Source of the DNA: Octadecabacter arcticus 238
GTDB taxonomy: Bacteria; Pseudomonadota; Alphaproteobacteria; Rhodobacterales; Rhodobacteraceae
DNA length: 64,000 bases
Direction: 5' to 3'
Assembly: GCF_000155735.2 (NCBI RefSeq)
Contig: NC_020908.1
Coordinates: 501,001 to 565,000 of the forward strand
In this document: piece by piece, positions 1-9,539 of the stretch
Layout: each line of letters opens with the position of its first letter
How positions within the stretch are numbered: the stretch's first letter is position 1
The notes under the pieces: model-generated
Databases searched by the model: none
What the model saw: the letters and a program-made list of their open reading frames with translations, nothing else
What the model was told of the DNA's origin: nothing
Made by a program: the position numbers and the translations under genes

Positions 1-732
1 GATGTCCAAACCGCCCGACAACGCGGGATTTTGGTGTCCAATACACCCGGTGTCGTGGCTGATGACACCGCCGACATGACGATGGCGTTGATACTGGCAG
101 TCACCCGCCGCATCCCCGAAGGTCTGGCGCTGATGCAATCGGGCGACTGGAACGGTTGGGCCCCGACAGCGATGATGGGCGGGCGGATTGCGGGCCGACG
201 GCTGGGCATTCTTGGAATGGGTCGTGTCGGCCAAGCGGTCGCCAGACGTGCGCGCGCCTTTGGCATGCAAGTCCACTACAACAACCGCCGCCGCTTGCGT
301 CCAGAAGTCGAAGACCAGCTCGATGCGACATGGTGGGAAAGCCTAGATCAGATGGTGGCGCGGATGGACATCATTTCGGTCAACTGCCCCCACACGCCTG
401 CCACGTTCCATTTGATGAACGCGCGGCGCCTAAAGCTGATGAAAAAGGACGCAGTTATCGTGAACACGGCCCGTGGTGGGGTGATCGACGAAAACGCCCT
501 GACCCGCTTGCTCCGCTCCGGCGATATCGCGGGGGCCGGCTTAGATGTCTATGAAAACGGCACGGACGTGAACCCGCGCCTGCGCGAGCTTAAAAATGTT
601 GTTCTGCTGCCACATATGGGGTCCGCGACGCTGGAAGGGCGTATCGAAATGGGTGAGAAAGTCCTGCTCAACATCAAAACCTTCCAAGATGGCCACCGCC
701 CGCCCGATCTAGTCGTACCCTCAATGTTGTAA
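1..732 (+). CDS. D-2-hydroxyacid dehydrogenase (glyoxylate/hydroxypyruvate reductase-like), 5' end outside window
   Basis: NAD(P)-dependent enzyme of the D-isomer-specific 2-hydroxyacid dehydrogenase family, probably reducing glyoxylate or hydroxypyruvate. The reading frame is open from base 1, so the N-terminal part of the substrate domain is missing. Visible are the Rossmann nucleotide-binding motif GILGMGRVGQ, followed by an arginine-rich stretch (NNRRR) where NADPH-preferring members keep positive charge. The catalytic Arg lies in NTARGGVID, the Glu in GLDVYENG and the His in LLPHMGSAT. The C-terminus is complete and of normal length after the histidine. The exact substrate cannot be told from sequence. 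It is convergent with the lipase-like gene downstream. Confidence 0.9.
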   Translation, partial: DVQTARQRGILVSNTPGVVADDTADMTMALILAVTRRIPEGLALMQSGDWNGWAPTAMMGGRIAGRRLGILGMGRVGQAVARRARAFGMQVHYNNRRRLRPEVEDQLDATWWESLDQMVARMDIISVNCPHTPATFHLMNARRLKLMKKDAVIVNTARGGVIDENALTRLLRSGDIAGAGLDVYENGTDVNPRLRELKNVVLLPHMGSATLEGRIEMGEKVLLNIKTFQDGHRPPDLVVPSML

Positions 733-750
733 TGGTTTTTGCAACGCCGC

Positions 751-1386
751 CTAATGGGGCCAGCTTTTGACAATTTTCCCTTGGCGGCGTTCGATCTCCA
801 TCAGCTTGATGTAATGCGGCATGGAATGATCCTCGCCCGGGTTTGATGACGCGGGATGCATGACTTCGGTGTTGCCCACGCGGCAAAACCCGAAGTTTTT
901 CGGTGGCATCCGGCAGACGATATCGTCGTTGCGCACCACGTTAAGCACCAACCCCTCATGCTTGAGCCGCGTTTTACCGTGCCGTGGCATCGGGGATGCA
1001 AAGCCGATCGCCGGAACACCGTAGATGCAGCCCAAAATCTGTGCCGCCGCAGCGCCCAACGAATGGCCAATGATAAAAGTTGGCCTCAGGGTCCCAAGCT
1101 TGTTGGCAATGGTCGCTGCGTGGCCTGCAAAGCCCTTGTGCCAAATCGCGTTTCCGGCGGCTTTGCCCATCTTATCCCACGAAATCTTCTGCTTGCCCGT
1201 CACCAAATTGGACTTGGTGTAATCCACCAGTTCATTGCTGCCCGGAATGACTAATGTATTGTCCATCAGCAAAAACGCCTGCACGTGACTTTCGTTGATA
1301 TTCAAACGAATGGGCGGCAAATGTACGCTACCCTTATAGCTGTTTTCAGCAAGCCGCGCGGCGTCCATCAAATCCATATTTCGCAT
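751..1386 (-). CDS. Lipase class 3 family protein
   Basis: A 211-residue alpha/beta hydrolase of the class 3 (fungal-type) lipase family. The nucleophile elbow GHSLGA sits at residues 107-112 with Ser109. Candidate acid and base are an Asp in the VRNDDIV segment and a His in SMPHYIKLM near the C-terminus. No signal peptide or transmembrane segment is visible, so it may be cytoplasmic. Members of this family hydrolyse acylglycerols or phospholipids, but the substrate here is unknown. It stands alone, convergent with the dehydrogenase and with about 165 bases before the next small gene. Confidence 0.75.
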   Translation of the reverse strand: MRNMDLMDAARLAENSYKGSVHLPPIRLNINESHVQAFLLMDNTLVIPGSNELVDYTKSNLVTGKQKISWDKMGKAAGNAIWHKGFAGHAATIANKLGTLRPTFIIGHSLGAAAAQILGCIYGVPAIGFASPMPRHGKTRLKHEGLVLNVVRNDDIVCRMPPKNFGFCRVGNTEVMHPASSNPGEDHSMPHYIKLMEIERRQGKIVKSWPH

Positions 1387-1551
1387 CTGTCAACTCCTAT
1401 CAATCTCCCTAAAGTCAATGAGAGCGTGGTAAATGTCGAGTAGGGGATTCCTCACCGTAGCCGGAATGCGGGAAAGGTTCAGACGGCGTATCGTGCATCG
1501 TTAGACGCATGCAGCCGTCCATCACTGCCATACAGTCGGATGTCTTATATT

Positions 1552-1752
1552 TTAACGGACAAGGCTCATGGTGGAAAACCGCATGAAATTATTCTCGCTG
1601 CGCGTCCCAATCGGTCGTGGCGTGTAGCTGTCCGCGCTTTCAAAGCCGGAATACAGCGTGTCGCTGCTGTCCGAACGTGACGTGATTTCGGGCAGGGAGC
1701 ATGCCCCTAAAAACATTCCGGCGCCAAGCGCCAGTAATCCAATACGTGTCAT
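1552..1752 (-). CDS. Small predicted lipoprotein
   Basis: A 66-residue protein beginning with a short positive N-terminus, a hydrophobic stretch and a lipobox (FLGAC, Cys18), so it is probably exported and lipid-anchored. The mature part is about 48 residues, rich in Ser, Thr and Arg, with no family I recognise. Its upstream region is shared head-to-head with the FAD/GcvT oxidoreductase gene. The lipobox is the only functional evidence. Confidence 0.55.
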   Translation of the reverse strand: MTRIGLLALGAGMFLGACSLPEITSRSDSSDTLYSGFESADSYTPRPIGTRSENNFMRFSTMSLVR

Positions 1753-2105
1753 CTACTGCTTTCCTCGCGGGGCCGCTTAGCACGGCTCTCTCACTTTACT
1801 CACGGGTCAAGATAGGGGTGCTACTCAGGTTCTCAAAGGGAAATTCGCGTGGACTCCAACCTCTGTCGTAATTTTGCTTCACTTGGTTACAAATTGTTAT
1901 TAATGCGGCTCTCTCTAGGGTTGAATTGCAGTTCTGTCGTCCAAGGGCCTGCAGAGCAGGCGAACAGCGAACGATTGCCCTAAATCGATTAGTTGCTGAG
2001 AAATGCACGCTTGGTCGGTTTTGATACGTTTCAAGTCGGGTGGGTTTGGGCAGACGCGCGCATTTGCGGCAGATTACGCCTAAATGCCGCACGGGAGTCG
2101 CAGCC
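1753..2105. other. Divergent intergenic region, no gene recognised
   Basis: About 350 bases between the small lipoprotein (minus) and the FAD/GcvT oxidoreductase (plus). It must hold promoters for both genes. An open frame on the minus strand here has no recognisable family and starts inside the oxidoreductase gene, so I do not call it. I see no RNA gene or convincing operator. Confidence 0.5.
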
Positions 2106-4613
2106 ATGAAAACTACAGTCAAAGCCTTGGTCATTGGTGGCGGTGCCGTCGGAACCTCAATCGCGTATCATTTGGCAAGGGCCGGATGGGACGATGTGAT
2201 GTTGCTGGAACGTGATGAATTGACATCGGGTTCCACTTGGCACGCGGCGGGATTGCTGCCCTTGTTCAACATGTCCTACGCGACAACGCACATCCACAAA
2301 TACTCCGTCGATTTCTACAAGGAACTTGAGGCTGAAACCGGCCTGAACGCGGGCTTTGCGGTCGTTGGCAACCTGCGCATGGCACAGACGCAGGAACGCA
2401 TGGAGGAATTCATGCTCTATGCGTCGACCGCAGAAACCTGTGACGTTCCGTTTGAATGGCTCACGCCCGAACAGATCAAGGAACGCTGGCCGCTGATCCG
2501 CACTGACGATCTTAAGGGCGCGATTTATCATCAGACCGACGGCTACATAAACCCCGCCGACGTGACGATGGCGATGGCCAAAGGCGCGCGGCAACGTGGC
2601 GTTGAAATTGTTCGCAAATGGCAGGCCGATGCGTTCGATTGGAACGGCACCGCGTGGGACGTGACCTGCACCAAAATGATCGAAAAGGGTGGCAACCTTG
2701 TGCCATCTGACGAACAGGTCGTCATCACCGCTGAACACGTTGTCACCGCATCGGGAAATCACGCGCAACGCACGGCAAAAATGCTTGGCATCAAGATGCC
2801 AGCGATCCCTGTTGAACATCAATTTGTTGTTCTGGATCAGGACCCTAAACTGGTCGAACACCGCGCGGCTGGCAACGCAGAACACCCCGTGATCCGCGAC
2901 GCTGATGCACAAAGCTACGTGCGCGAAGAACGCGGTGGTTGGATTTTGGGCGTCTACGAAAAGAACGCGCCTGCGGTGTTTGAACATGGTGTGCCGGACA
3001 GCTTTCGCGCCGACCTGTTCCAGCTCGATCTGGAACGCATCGAAGAGCAATACTTGGCGATGATCCATCGCGTCCCGTCTTGCGAAGACAGCGGCCTGAA
3101 AGACGATTTCAACGGCCCGATTTGCTACACACCTGACGGCAATCCACTGGTTGGCCCCGCGCCGGGCCTGCGCAACATGTGGCTCGCCGAAGGCTTTTCA
3201 TTCGGCATCACGGCGGCAGGCGGCACGGGCTATTACCTTGCGCAGATGATGGTCGATGGGGAAGCCGAGATCGACATGGCGTCCCTTGATCCCAAACGCT
3301 ACGGCGACTGGATGACGACCGAATTTGCCGCCCGCAAAAATGAGGAATGCTACGACCACGTCTATACATTGCACCACCCTGACGAAGAACGCCCCGCCTG
3401 TCGCCCGCTGCGCACAGCCCCCGCCTATGACCGCCAGAAAGCCCGTGGCGCACAGTTTGGCTGGGTCAACGGCTGGGAACGCCCGAACTATTTTGGCCCG
3501 CTTGATGCACCGCAAAACTACGACCACGACGGGCGCAGTTTCAAGCGCGGTGGCTGGTGGCAGCACGCCGTTGACGAAGCCCGCGCGATCCGCGATGGTG
3601 TTGGCCTGATTGACGCCACAGCCTTTACCAAACACGTCGTAAAAGGGCCCGGTGCAACCGCATTCCTGGATTGGTTCACCACCAACAAACTGCCGAAAAT
3701 CGGTCGTATCAATCTGACCTACGCGCTGACAGCCCACGGCACCACGCGCACGGAATACACGATCGTGCGCAACGGCGAAGAGTCTTATTACCTCGTTTCC
3801 GCAGGCGGTTGGACAGATTATGACGCAGATTACCTGCGCAAAGCGATTGAAGACAAAGAACCGGAATTTGGTCGGATCGAATGTCAGAATGTCACCACCC
3901 AGTGGGGTGTCTTTGCCATCGCGGGCCCAAAATCGCGCGATGTCTTGACTGCGGTCATCAACGATCCGGACCCCGCAACAGCACTGACCAACAAACGCTT
4001 TCCATGGCTCAGCGCGAAAAAGATCGAACTGGGCATGTGTCCGGTCAACGCGATCCGCGTCGCCTATACTGGTGAACTTGGATGGGAACTGCATCACCCG
4101 ATGGAAATGCAGAACTACCTGTTTGATCTGCTCGAAAAAGCAGGCGAACCGCACGGTATGAAACTGGTTGGTGCGCGGGCGCAAAACTGGCTGCGGCAGG
4201 AAAAATCCTACCGCGCGTTTGGCACCGAACTTGGCCGCGACGCGACCCCGCTTGAGGCGGATTTGCCGCGCTTTGTCGACCTTAACAAAGACTTTAACGG
4301 CAAGGCGGCGATGGAAGACATCGGCATCCGGTCAAAATGTGTCACGTTGCTTATTGACGGCCCAAGCGATGCCGACCCGTGGGGCCGTGAGGCGTTGATC
4401 CATGATGGTCAAAAAGTTGGCCGCCTGACGTCTGGCGGCTATTCCGTCGCCTTCAACAAATCCATTGGCATGGGCTACCTGCGGCTGGAGTTGTGCGAAG
4501 TTGGCACAAAGGTCAAAGTGCGGATGTTCCGTGAATTGTGGGACGCTGAAGTCGTGCAAGACAGCCCCTATGATCCCAAAAACGAAACGATCCGCAAAGA
4601 CGCATCGCTTTGA
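2106..4613 (+). CDS. FAD-dependent oxidoreductase fused to GcvT (dimethylglycine/sarcosine dehydrogenase family)
   Basis: An 835-residue two-part enzyme. The N-terminal half is a DAO-type FAD domain with the dinucleotide motif VIGGGAVGTS. It also has a TSGSTWHAAG segment (His46), the position where dimethylglycine and sarcosine dehydrogenases bind FAD covalently. The C-terminal half is a tetrahydrofolate-binding GcvT domain, starting around residue 430, plus a GcvT C-terminal barrel. Such enzymes oxidatively demethylate N-methylated glycines or related amines and pass the one-carbon unit to folate, which fits use of glycine betaine breakdown products. I chose the ATG at 2106 because it directly precedes the FAD motif and follows a GGGAG-containing stretch. 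The exact substrate is inference. Confidence 0.88.
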   Translation: MKTTVKALVIGGGAVGTSIAYHLARAGWDDVMLLERDELTSGSTWHAAGLLPLFNMSYATTHIHKYSVDFYKELEAETGLNAGFAVVGNLRMAQTQERMEEFMLYASTAETCDVPFEWLTPEQIKERWPLIRTDDLKGAIYHQTDGYINPADVTMAMAKGARQRGVEIVRKWQADAFDWNGTAWDVTCTKMIEKGGNLVPSDEQVVITAEHVVTASGNHAQRTAKMLGIKMPAIPVEHQFVVLDQDPKLVEHRAAGNAEHPVIRDADAQSYVREERGGWILGVYEKNAPAVFEHGVPDSFRADLFQLDLERIEEQYLAMIHRVPSCEDSGLKDDFNGPICYTPDGNPLVGPAPGLRNMWLAEGFSFGITAAGGTGYYLAQMMVDGEAEIDMASLDPKRYGDWMTTEFAARKNEECYDHVYTLHHPDEERPACRPLRTAPAYDRQKARGAQFGWVNGWERPNYFGPLDAPQNYDHDGRSFKRGGWWQHAVDEARAIRDGVGLIDATAFTKHVVKGPGATAFLDWFTTNKLPKIGRINLTYALTAHGTTRTEYTIVRNGEESYYLVSAGGWTDYDADYLRKAIEDKEPEFGRIECQNVTTQWGVFAIAGPKSRDVLTAVINDPDPATALTNKRFPWLSAKKIELGMCPVNAIRVAYTGELGWELHHPMEMQNYLFDLLEKAGEPHGMKLVGARAQNWLRQEKSYRAFGTELGRDATPLEADLPRFVDLNKDFNGKAAMEDIGIRSKCVTLLIDGPSDADPWGREALIHDGQKVGRLTSGGYSVAFNKSIGMGYLRLELCEVGTKVKVRMFRELWDAEVVQDSPYDPKNETIRKDASL

Positions 4614-4625
4614 CATTCAGCCGCC

Positions 4626-4662
4626 GCCCGCCCGCCCGCCATTCACGCTGGCGGGCGGCGCC
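4626..4662. terminator. GC-rich stem-loop between convergent genes
   Basis: A run of GCC repeats (GCCCGCC) is followed after about nine bases by GGCGGGCGGC, giving a strong hairpin directly after the oxidoreductase stop. It also lies just past the stop of the disrupted kinase gene on the other strand. There is no clear T-run, so its role as a bidirectional terminator is inference. Confidence 0.5.
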
Positions 4663-4665
4663 AAT

Positions 4666-4936
4666 CTAGCTGCCAAACGCGATATCAAGCCGCTCTTTGA
4701 GCCGCGCAAGCTGTTTGCGTTGGCAATCGCGATCCTCGAAATACGCCTGCTGGGTGATCGACGCCCAATCAATCAATAACCGCCCCCGCATCGCCACGTC
4801 GAACAATTCCGGCTGTACACTGTGTTTGTAGCCCCTGAAAAACATCTCGCGGTGGCTGGCGATGATACCGGACCGGTCAATCATTTCGCCTGTCCCATCG
4901 CGGTAAATATCCACCTTTAGAAAGTCGACAATGTCA
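4666..4936 (-). pseudogene. C-terminal fragment of phosphotransferase (APH/choline kinase-like) split by IS66 element
   Basis: The 3' part of the gene whose 5' part lies at 6542-7247. Reading 7247 down to 6542 and then 4928 down to 4666 gives 969 bases, exactly 323 codons including the stop. The joined peptide runs smoothly through LAIYDIVDFLKVD. The fragment itself has no start of its own right after the insertion, so it is presumably not translated. The TGA-proximal end lies next to the GC-rich stem-loop. Removal of the insertion would restore a 322-residue protein. Confidence 0.85.
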
Positions 4937-6541
4937 GTAACTCCCAAGGACCCCATCGGATATCGGGTTTTGTGTTGCCCTTGCGACGTTAGAGCCGAGC
5001 GATGATCTGTTGTGGTGATAGGGTGAGTGTTTCGAGGATATTGCCCCCGTGTTTTCTGACCGTCGAGATGACGGATCTGATGTCAGCGAAGACCTGCGCG
5101 CCCTCGAGGGTGCGGAAAGTTCCCGAGATTTTCATGCGCAACTTCATCATGCGCAGGTCCCATTCGGCCTGATTGTTGGTGAAGGGAACTGTGAAGTCCG
5201 TAAGGAACCTTAGGACGTCATCACGGTAGTCGCGCAAGCGGACCAGAAGGTTATGGCCTGGCCGCCTGGCTTTTCGGCCTCGCGCACCAGTGCGTCTAGC
5301 CAGTGGGTCTTGTCGCTCATGGAAGGCGAGGCCCTCGGTGAGGATCGCCATGTATTTGGTGAGGATGCCGTGGTGAACCGACGTGGGGAGTTCGGTCTCG
5401 CCTCGCCCCTGAGCCGCGCACTTGAGCTGATTGGCGCTGTTGAGCAGCACGCTCATCGCGCACGCCCACGGCTCCTTTTCGATTTCTTCGATGGCCTTGA
5501 GTTCCCGTAAATGATGCGCCCCGCACAGGGCGTGCGCGTCCACCCCACTCATATGGGCGTAATAGGACTTCCAGTGGTCATGAACAATTGTCCCGCCGGT
5601 CAGGAAGGATGGAACAGCACCGCGCTTGGCGCTGATGCGATAATGCGTGAAGGCGAGATCGCTGATTGAGTGCAGCCAGTGCAGCTTACCATCAACACGA
5701 AGTCCGGTCTCATCCAGATGCCGAACGCCGCCTTCATTGAGCCGGGCCAGAATGTGTTCGACGACGCCACCCAAGGTACGCGCTGTGCCGTTCACCCAGT
5801 TGGTCACGCTGGCCGCGCATAGGCTGGTGGCACCAAACAAATCACGCAGGAGTTGGCAGACCCGATCCTCGGGGATCAGCTGCTGAACATTGCAGTAGAC
5901 CGCCGCCGCCCGAATGCGCTTACCGTATTGCACGTGTGCATTCACGCCATCGGGAAAGGTGGCTGTCGTCGTGGCTCGGCAATAGCCACAACAATAAATC
6001 GCTGCCTGATGCTCTGTGACCTCCAGACGCGGCACCGGTATGTCATAAACCTGACGCCTCTCCACCGCCTTGATCATCCCAGCCGTCAAGCCATGCTGAC
6101 AGGTGCCACAGGCCTCAGCCTCATGTCGCTCCACAAAGTCAGGCGTTGCTGTCTGACGTAGGGTGTCACCTCGGTGGCCAACTTAACCACCACTTTTCTT
6201 ACCGGACTTACCACGCAGGCTACGCGGTACCGGTTTCTTCAACCCATCACTCGAAGGCGGCTTGCTGCTATTACTGCTGTTCTTGGCCAACTGACGCCGC
6301 AGATCCGCATTCTCTTGCGCCATGCTCGCCAACGCGGCTTCCAACTCGGCGATCCTGCGCAGAGCCGTGGCGAGGAGTTGTTCAAGAGCAGTAACTTGGT
6401 CCATTCCACCAATGATTCAGAGAAATCGTCACAGCGCCACGAAATTCAGACCACAACAGAAAATTCATGCGCCTAATGGCCAAGGAGACTCACATCAAAA
6501 CTGACAAAAACCCGTTATCGGCTGGGGTGCTTGGGAGTTAC
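4937..6541 (-). mobile_element. IS66-family insertion sequence (single-transposase, ISBst12-like type), 1605 bp
   Basis: The element starts GTAACTCCCAAGGACCCC at 4937 and ends with the inverted counterpart at 6541, whose reverse complement begins GTAACTCCCAAGCACCCC. Both ends also share a GATA-CGGGTTTT segment further in. It is flanked by a perfect 8-bp target duplication, CAATGTCA, at 4929-4936 and 6542-6549, the duplication length known for IS66. It carries one transposase frame and no tnpA/tnpB, which matches the compact ISBst12-like subgroup. It splits a phosphotransferase gene. Confidence 0.93.
4989..6404 (-). pseudogene. IS66-family transposase (TnpC-like) with in-frame stop
   Basis: One continuous frame of 472 codons interrupted by a single TAA at 6180-6182. 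The N-terminal 73 residues hold a leucine-zipper-like coiled coil (ALEQLLATALRRIAELEA) and the usual NSSNSSKPPSSDG linker. After the stop, the frame continues with VGHRGDTLRQTATPDF and the long catalytic domain, ending with the typical FTNNQAEWDLRM and FRTLEGAQVFA motifs. In relatives this position reads Gly-Gly-Gln, so TAA probably arose from CAA by one C-to-T change. Unless the stop is read through, the transposase is inactive, although the element is recent by its perfect target duplication. Confidence 0.87.
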
Positions 6542-7247
6542 CAATGTCATAGATTGCCAGCTTCATGCGCGCTTCGGTCAGATCAAACGCATAGGTTATT
6601 CCTGAACCTAGCATCATGTTTTCACTGTGAAAATCGCCATGGCTCCAGACGCGGGTGTCTTTCATCATCTGCACGGCATCGATTTGGTCCGCAAGGATAT
6701 CGCGCATCCGTGCCACGTCTTGTGCGGGCGCACGCATCTGCCCGTCGTCTATCCGCGCGTCGACCTCTATCGGCATCCATTCGCCGTAAAACGGGCTGCG
6801 TTTTTGGGACTTGAATTCATGCATTGCTGTCAGCCAAAGCCCCGCACGACGATAGACCTGCCGCGTGGTCTGGACCTGTTGGGACTCTTTCAGTCGCTCC
6901 CCTGCAGTGCGAAAATCAAGGAAATTCATCGCGAAAAACGTCCCCGTTTTTGACAGATAAATCGGCGGCGCGGTGCCCAATTTGTCGTAGGTCTGAAAAT
7001 GCGCGCTGAGCTTTTCGAGCCCTGCAAATTCCTTGGCTAAACGTTCTGTTACATCGGACGTAAAGTCGAGTTTCAGCGCGTAGATCTTCTCACCCAGTGT
7101 CACCCGCAACACCTGTCGCTCCAACGGCAACAAATGCGATGTGAAAATACGCTCTACATCGGGCGTTCCAATGAACCCCATCGCTTGCGTGAATTCATCG
7201 ACCATCGCGTTGATTACGTCGAAATTTGGGTCTGTTCTGCTAATCAT
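6542..7247 (-). pseudogene. N-terminal fragment of phosphotransferase (APH/choline kinase-like) split by IS66 element
   Basis: The first 235 codons of a kinase-fold phosphotransferase. The catalytic loop HGDFHSEN is at residues 203-210 (Asp205), and the metal-binding Asp follows in YAFDLTEA (Asp222). The IS66 element enters just after the LAIYDI segment, so the fragment would end with about a dozen foreign residues read from the IS end. Family members phosphorylate small molecules such as aminoglycosides, choline or sugars, and the substrate here is unknown. The helical C-terminus is missing, so the product is unlikely to work. The gene sits downstream of the DadA-like oxidase and aldo/keto reductase pair. 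Confidence 0.85.
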
Positions 7248-7380
7248 TGGGCAGTTTTGCGCGTTGTGCCAACAGGGTCAACGTATCTGGCGTCGCGCAG
7301 GTTCAATCGCGCAGACAACCATCCCTCGCGGGGCAAATTTACCAGATTTGCCGCGATTGCGCCACCACCGCCCGCCGCGC

Positions 7381-8454
7381 TTAAGCAAACCTGTGTGGGA
7401 CAAGTTTTGCCACCATTTCAGCCGCGATCTGCGGCGTATTCCCCGCCAATAAATCCGCGACCAACTGGCTGGCAGCGGGCGCTGTTTGAAATCCGTAACC
7501 ACCTTGCCCCGCCATCCAAATGAACGACGCATCACGGGCATCCGGCCCCAATACCAAATTCCTGTCCGGCGCAAACGTGCGCAGACCCGCCCAGTTTGAC
7601 AGCATCTGTGTGACTGGTTCGGTGACATGCGCCTCGTAGCGCGCCAACCCTTCGGCCAGCATCATATCATCCGCCCAAGCGTCCATTGGCGGCATTAAAA
7701 CTTCGTCGGCGGGCGACACGATCAACGCGCCCGCGTCTGGCTTTGCGTACCAGTTTTCCCCTGGTCCAAATAGCATCGGCCAGCTTGACACATCATGCCC
7801 GCCCGGTGCTGGAATGCGTGCCATGGATCGGCGCAGCGGCGTCACGCCCAAGGGCGCAATGCCTGCCTTTTGTGCAATCACATCGACCCACGCACCTGCT
7901 GCATTAACCAAATTACGTGCGGACAGGACTTCTTCGCCTAGCGTGACATCCCAGCCTGTTGCGGTGCGGGCCACAGCGGTCACTTCCGCCGACGTTCGCA
8001 CCATGCCGCCATTGCCCCGCACTTCGCGGGCGAAATTCTGCACCAAAAGATCCGTGTCCAAATCCCATGCGCCCGCACTATAGCCGATTTGCGTGACGGA
8101 ATTGTTCAGGATCGGAATCATCGCGCGGGCATCATCAACGCCGATTTGCTGCAACTGCATGTCCACCAAATCCGTCTGAAAGGCTTGCGTGCTGTCTGCC
8201 GTACCAATCAGCATCAATCCGCGCGGGCTGGTGACACCGCCATTTGCCTCAAAATGATAATCGCGGCTGGCTTTGTTCAGCGCGATGGTGGAAGGCGCGC
8301 CGTAGCTTTCTTCAAACATGGCCGCAGATCGCCCCGACGCGTGATAGGCCAGCGCGGTTTCGCGTTCCAACACCACGACGTGCCCCAGATGCGACAAGCG
8401 CGCTCCCACGGACGTACCCGCAATACCACCACCAATGACGAGAAAGTCGATCAT
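7381..8454 (-). CDS. FAD-dependent oxidoreductase, DadA/glycine oxidase-like
   Basis: A 357-residue protein of the DAO superfamily, with the FAD-binding motif VIGGGIAGTS at the N-terminus and the family's second FAD-contacting segment (AGQGGYGFQTAPAA) near the C-terminus. It probably oxidises an amino acid or a related amine in the cytoplasm. The start codon overlaps the stop of the upstream aldo/keto reductase by four bases (ATGA), so the two are translationally coupled. A weak AAAT-based stem-loop lies between it and the disrupted phosphotransferase. The substrate cannot be assigned from sequence. Confidence 0.85.
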   Translation of the reverse strand: MIDFLVIGGGIAGTSVGARLSHLGHVVVLERETALAYHASGRSAAMFEESYGAPSTIALNKASRDYHFEANGGVTSPRGLMLIGTADSTQAFQTDLVDMQLQQIGVDDARAMIPILNNSVTQIGYSAGAWDLDTDLLVQNFAREVRGNGGMVRTSAEVTAVARTATGWDVTLGEEVLSARNLVNAAGAWVDVIAQKAGIAPLGVTPLRRSMARIPAPGGHDVSSWPMLFGPGENWYAKPDAGALIVSPADEVLMPPMDAWADDMMLAEGLARYEAHVTEPVTQMLSNWAGLRTFAPDRNLVLGPDARDASFIWMAGQGGYGFQTAPAASQLVADLLAGNTPQIAAEMVAKLVPHRFA

Positions 8455-9428
8455 GCTTCTTCAATCCGATCCGTGGCGGGGGGCGGGGCGGGCGACAGCG
8501 CCGTGATCTCGATGTAGGTGTCATCATCCATGTCAAACGTCAGCCCATCCAAAGACGGCGTCAACTGTGCGACAGATCGCGCCGATAAAATGGGGTGAAC
8601 ATCCGGCGCATGGCGGCGCAACCACGCCACCGCGAGCGTCGCAGCATCAACACCCACATCAGCGGCAATCTGCGCCAGACCTTGTGCGGCCTCGTGCATC
8701 CATTGTGGGCCGTAGCGGGCTGCATAGCGCGCATCTGTTGCCAACCTGCCGTCGCCACCGCCGCCATATTTTCCGGTCAGCAACCCGCCCCCAAGCGGTG
8801 AATAGGCGCAGACCTGAATCCCCTGATCGCGCGTCATCGGCAGTATCTCGGCCTCAACCTGTCGTTTCACTAGGTTCATCATCGGTTGGATCACGTCGAT
8901 CTTCGTGCCGAATGTGGCGGCCACGCTTTGGGCTTTCATAACTTGCCACGCGGCATAATTGCTGACGCCAATAAACCGGATCGCGCCACCTGATTGCAGA
9001 CCTGCCAATGCCTCAAATGTTTGTTCTAACGGCGTCGTGTCGTCAAAACGATGCATGTACAGCAAATCGACGCAGTCGCGTCTTAGTCGTTTGCGGCTAA
9101 CATCAAAACTGGTGCGGATATTAGTGGTGGTGGCAGGCTGATTGTAGGCGACCTTGGTAGCCACAAACACATTGTCGCGGTTGCCCGCAATGTCGCCCAA
9201 AAACTCTTCGGATTTACCATCGGTGTACACAAAGGCCGTGTCGAAATGCCGGATGCCGGCATGCAAACAGGCGTCAAACATTGCCTGCGCCGCGCCGAGG
9301 TCGGCGGTGCCGCCCCATTGCATCGTGCCGTAGGCCGCAGGTGCAAGACGAGCGCCAGATTGTGTTGTCAGCGCGGTTCGGCACGCCCGTCCACTAGTGT
9401 CAGTTCCGCCAGCATCGCGATTGAGCAT
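8451..9428 (-). CDS. Aldo/keto reductase
   Basis: A 325-residue member of the aldo/keto reductase superfamily, an (alpha/beta)8 NADPH-dependent enzyme reducing carbonyls. The catalytic tetrad is visible: Asp63 and Tyr68 (FDTAFVYTD), Lys92 (FVATKVAY) and His126 (LYMHRFDD). The C-terminal part keeps the cofactor-binding LSARS stretch. It is the first gene of a two-gene unit with the FAD oxidoreductase. The first 20 or so residues are poorly conserved, so a start further downstream is possible. Confidence 0.87.
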   Translation of the reverse strand: MLNRDAGGTDTSGRACRTALTTQSGARLAPAAYGTMQWGGTADLGAAQAMFDACLHAGIRHFDTAFVYTDGKSEEFLGDIAGNRDNVFVATKVAYNQPATTTNIRTSFDVSRKRLRRDCVDLLYMHRFDDTTPLEQTFEALAGLQSGGAIRFIGVSNYAAWQVMKAQSVAATFGTKIDVIQPMMNLVKRQVEAEILPMTRDQGIQVCAYSPLGGGLLTGKYGGGGDGRLATDARYAARYGPQWMHEAAQGLAQIAADVGVDAATLAVAWLRRHAPDVHPILSARSVAQLTPSLDGLTFDMDDDTYIEITALSPAPPPATDRIEEA

Positions 9429-9539
9429 GGTTCGCCCCCCTTATTGGTTGCGGGCACTTTGGGGGGCATTGCGGCGGAATTCTAGAAGTATATTGGACTG
9501 CAGCCCAAAACTAGGACGCTGGATCAGATCGGGCCTTCA

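Noticed and set aside
1796..2134. 112-codon minus-strand frame upstream of the FAD/GcvT gene
   Set aside because: No recognisable family, no good ribosome-binding site, and its start lies inside the coding region of the opposite gene.
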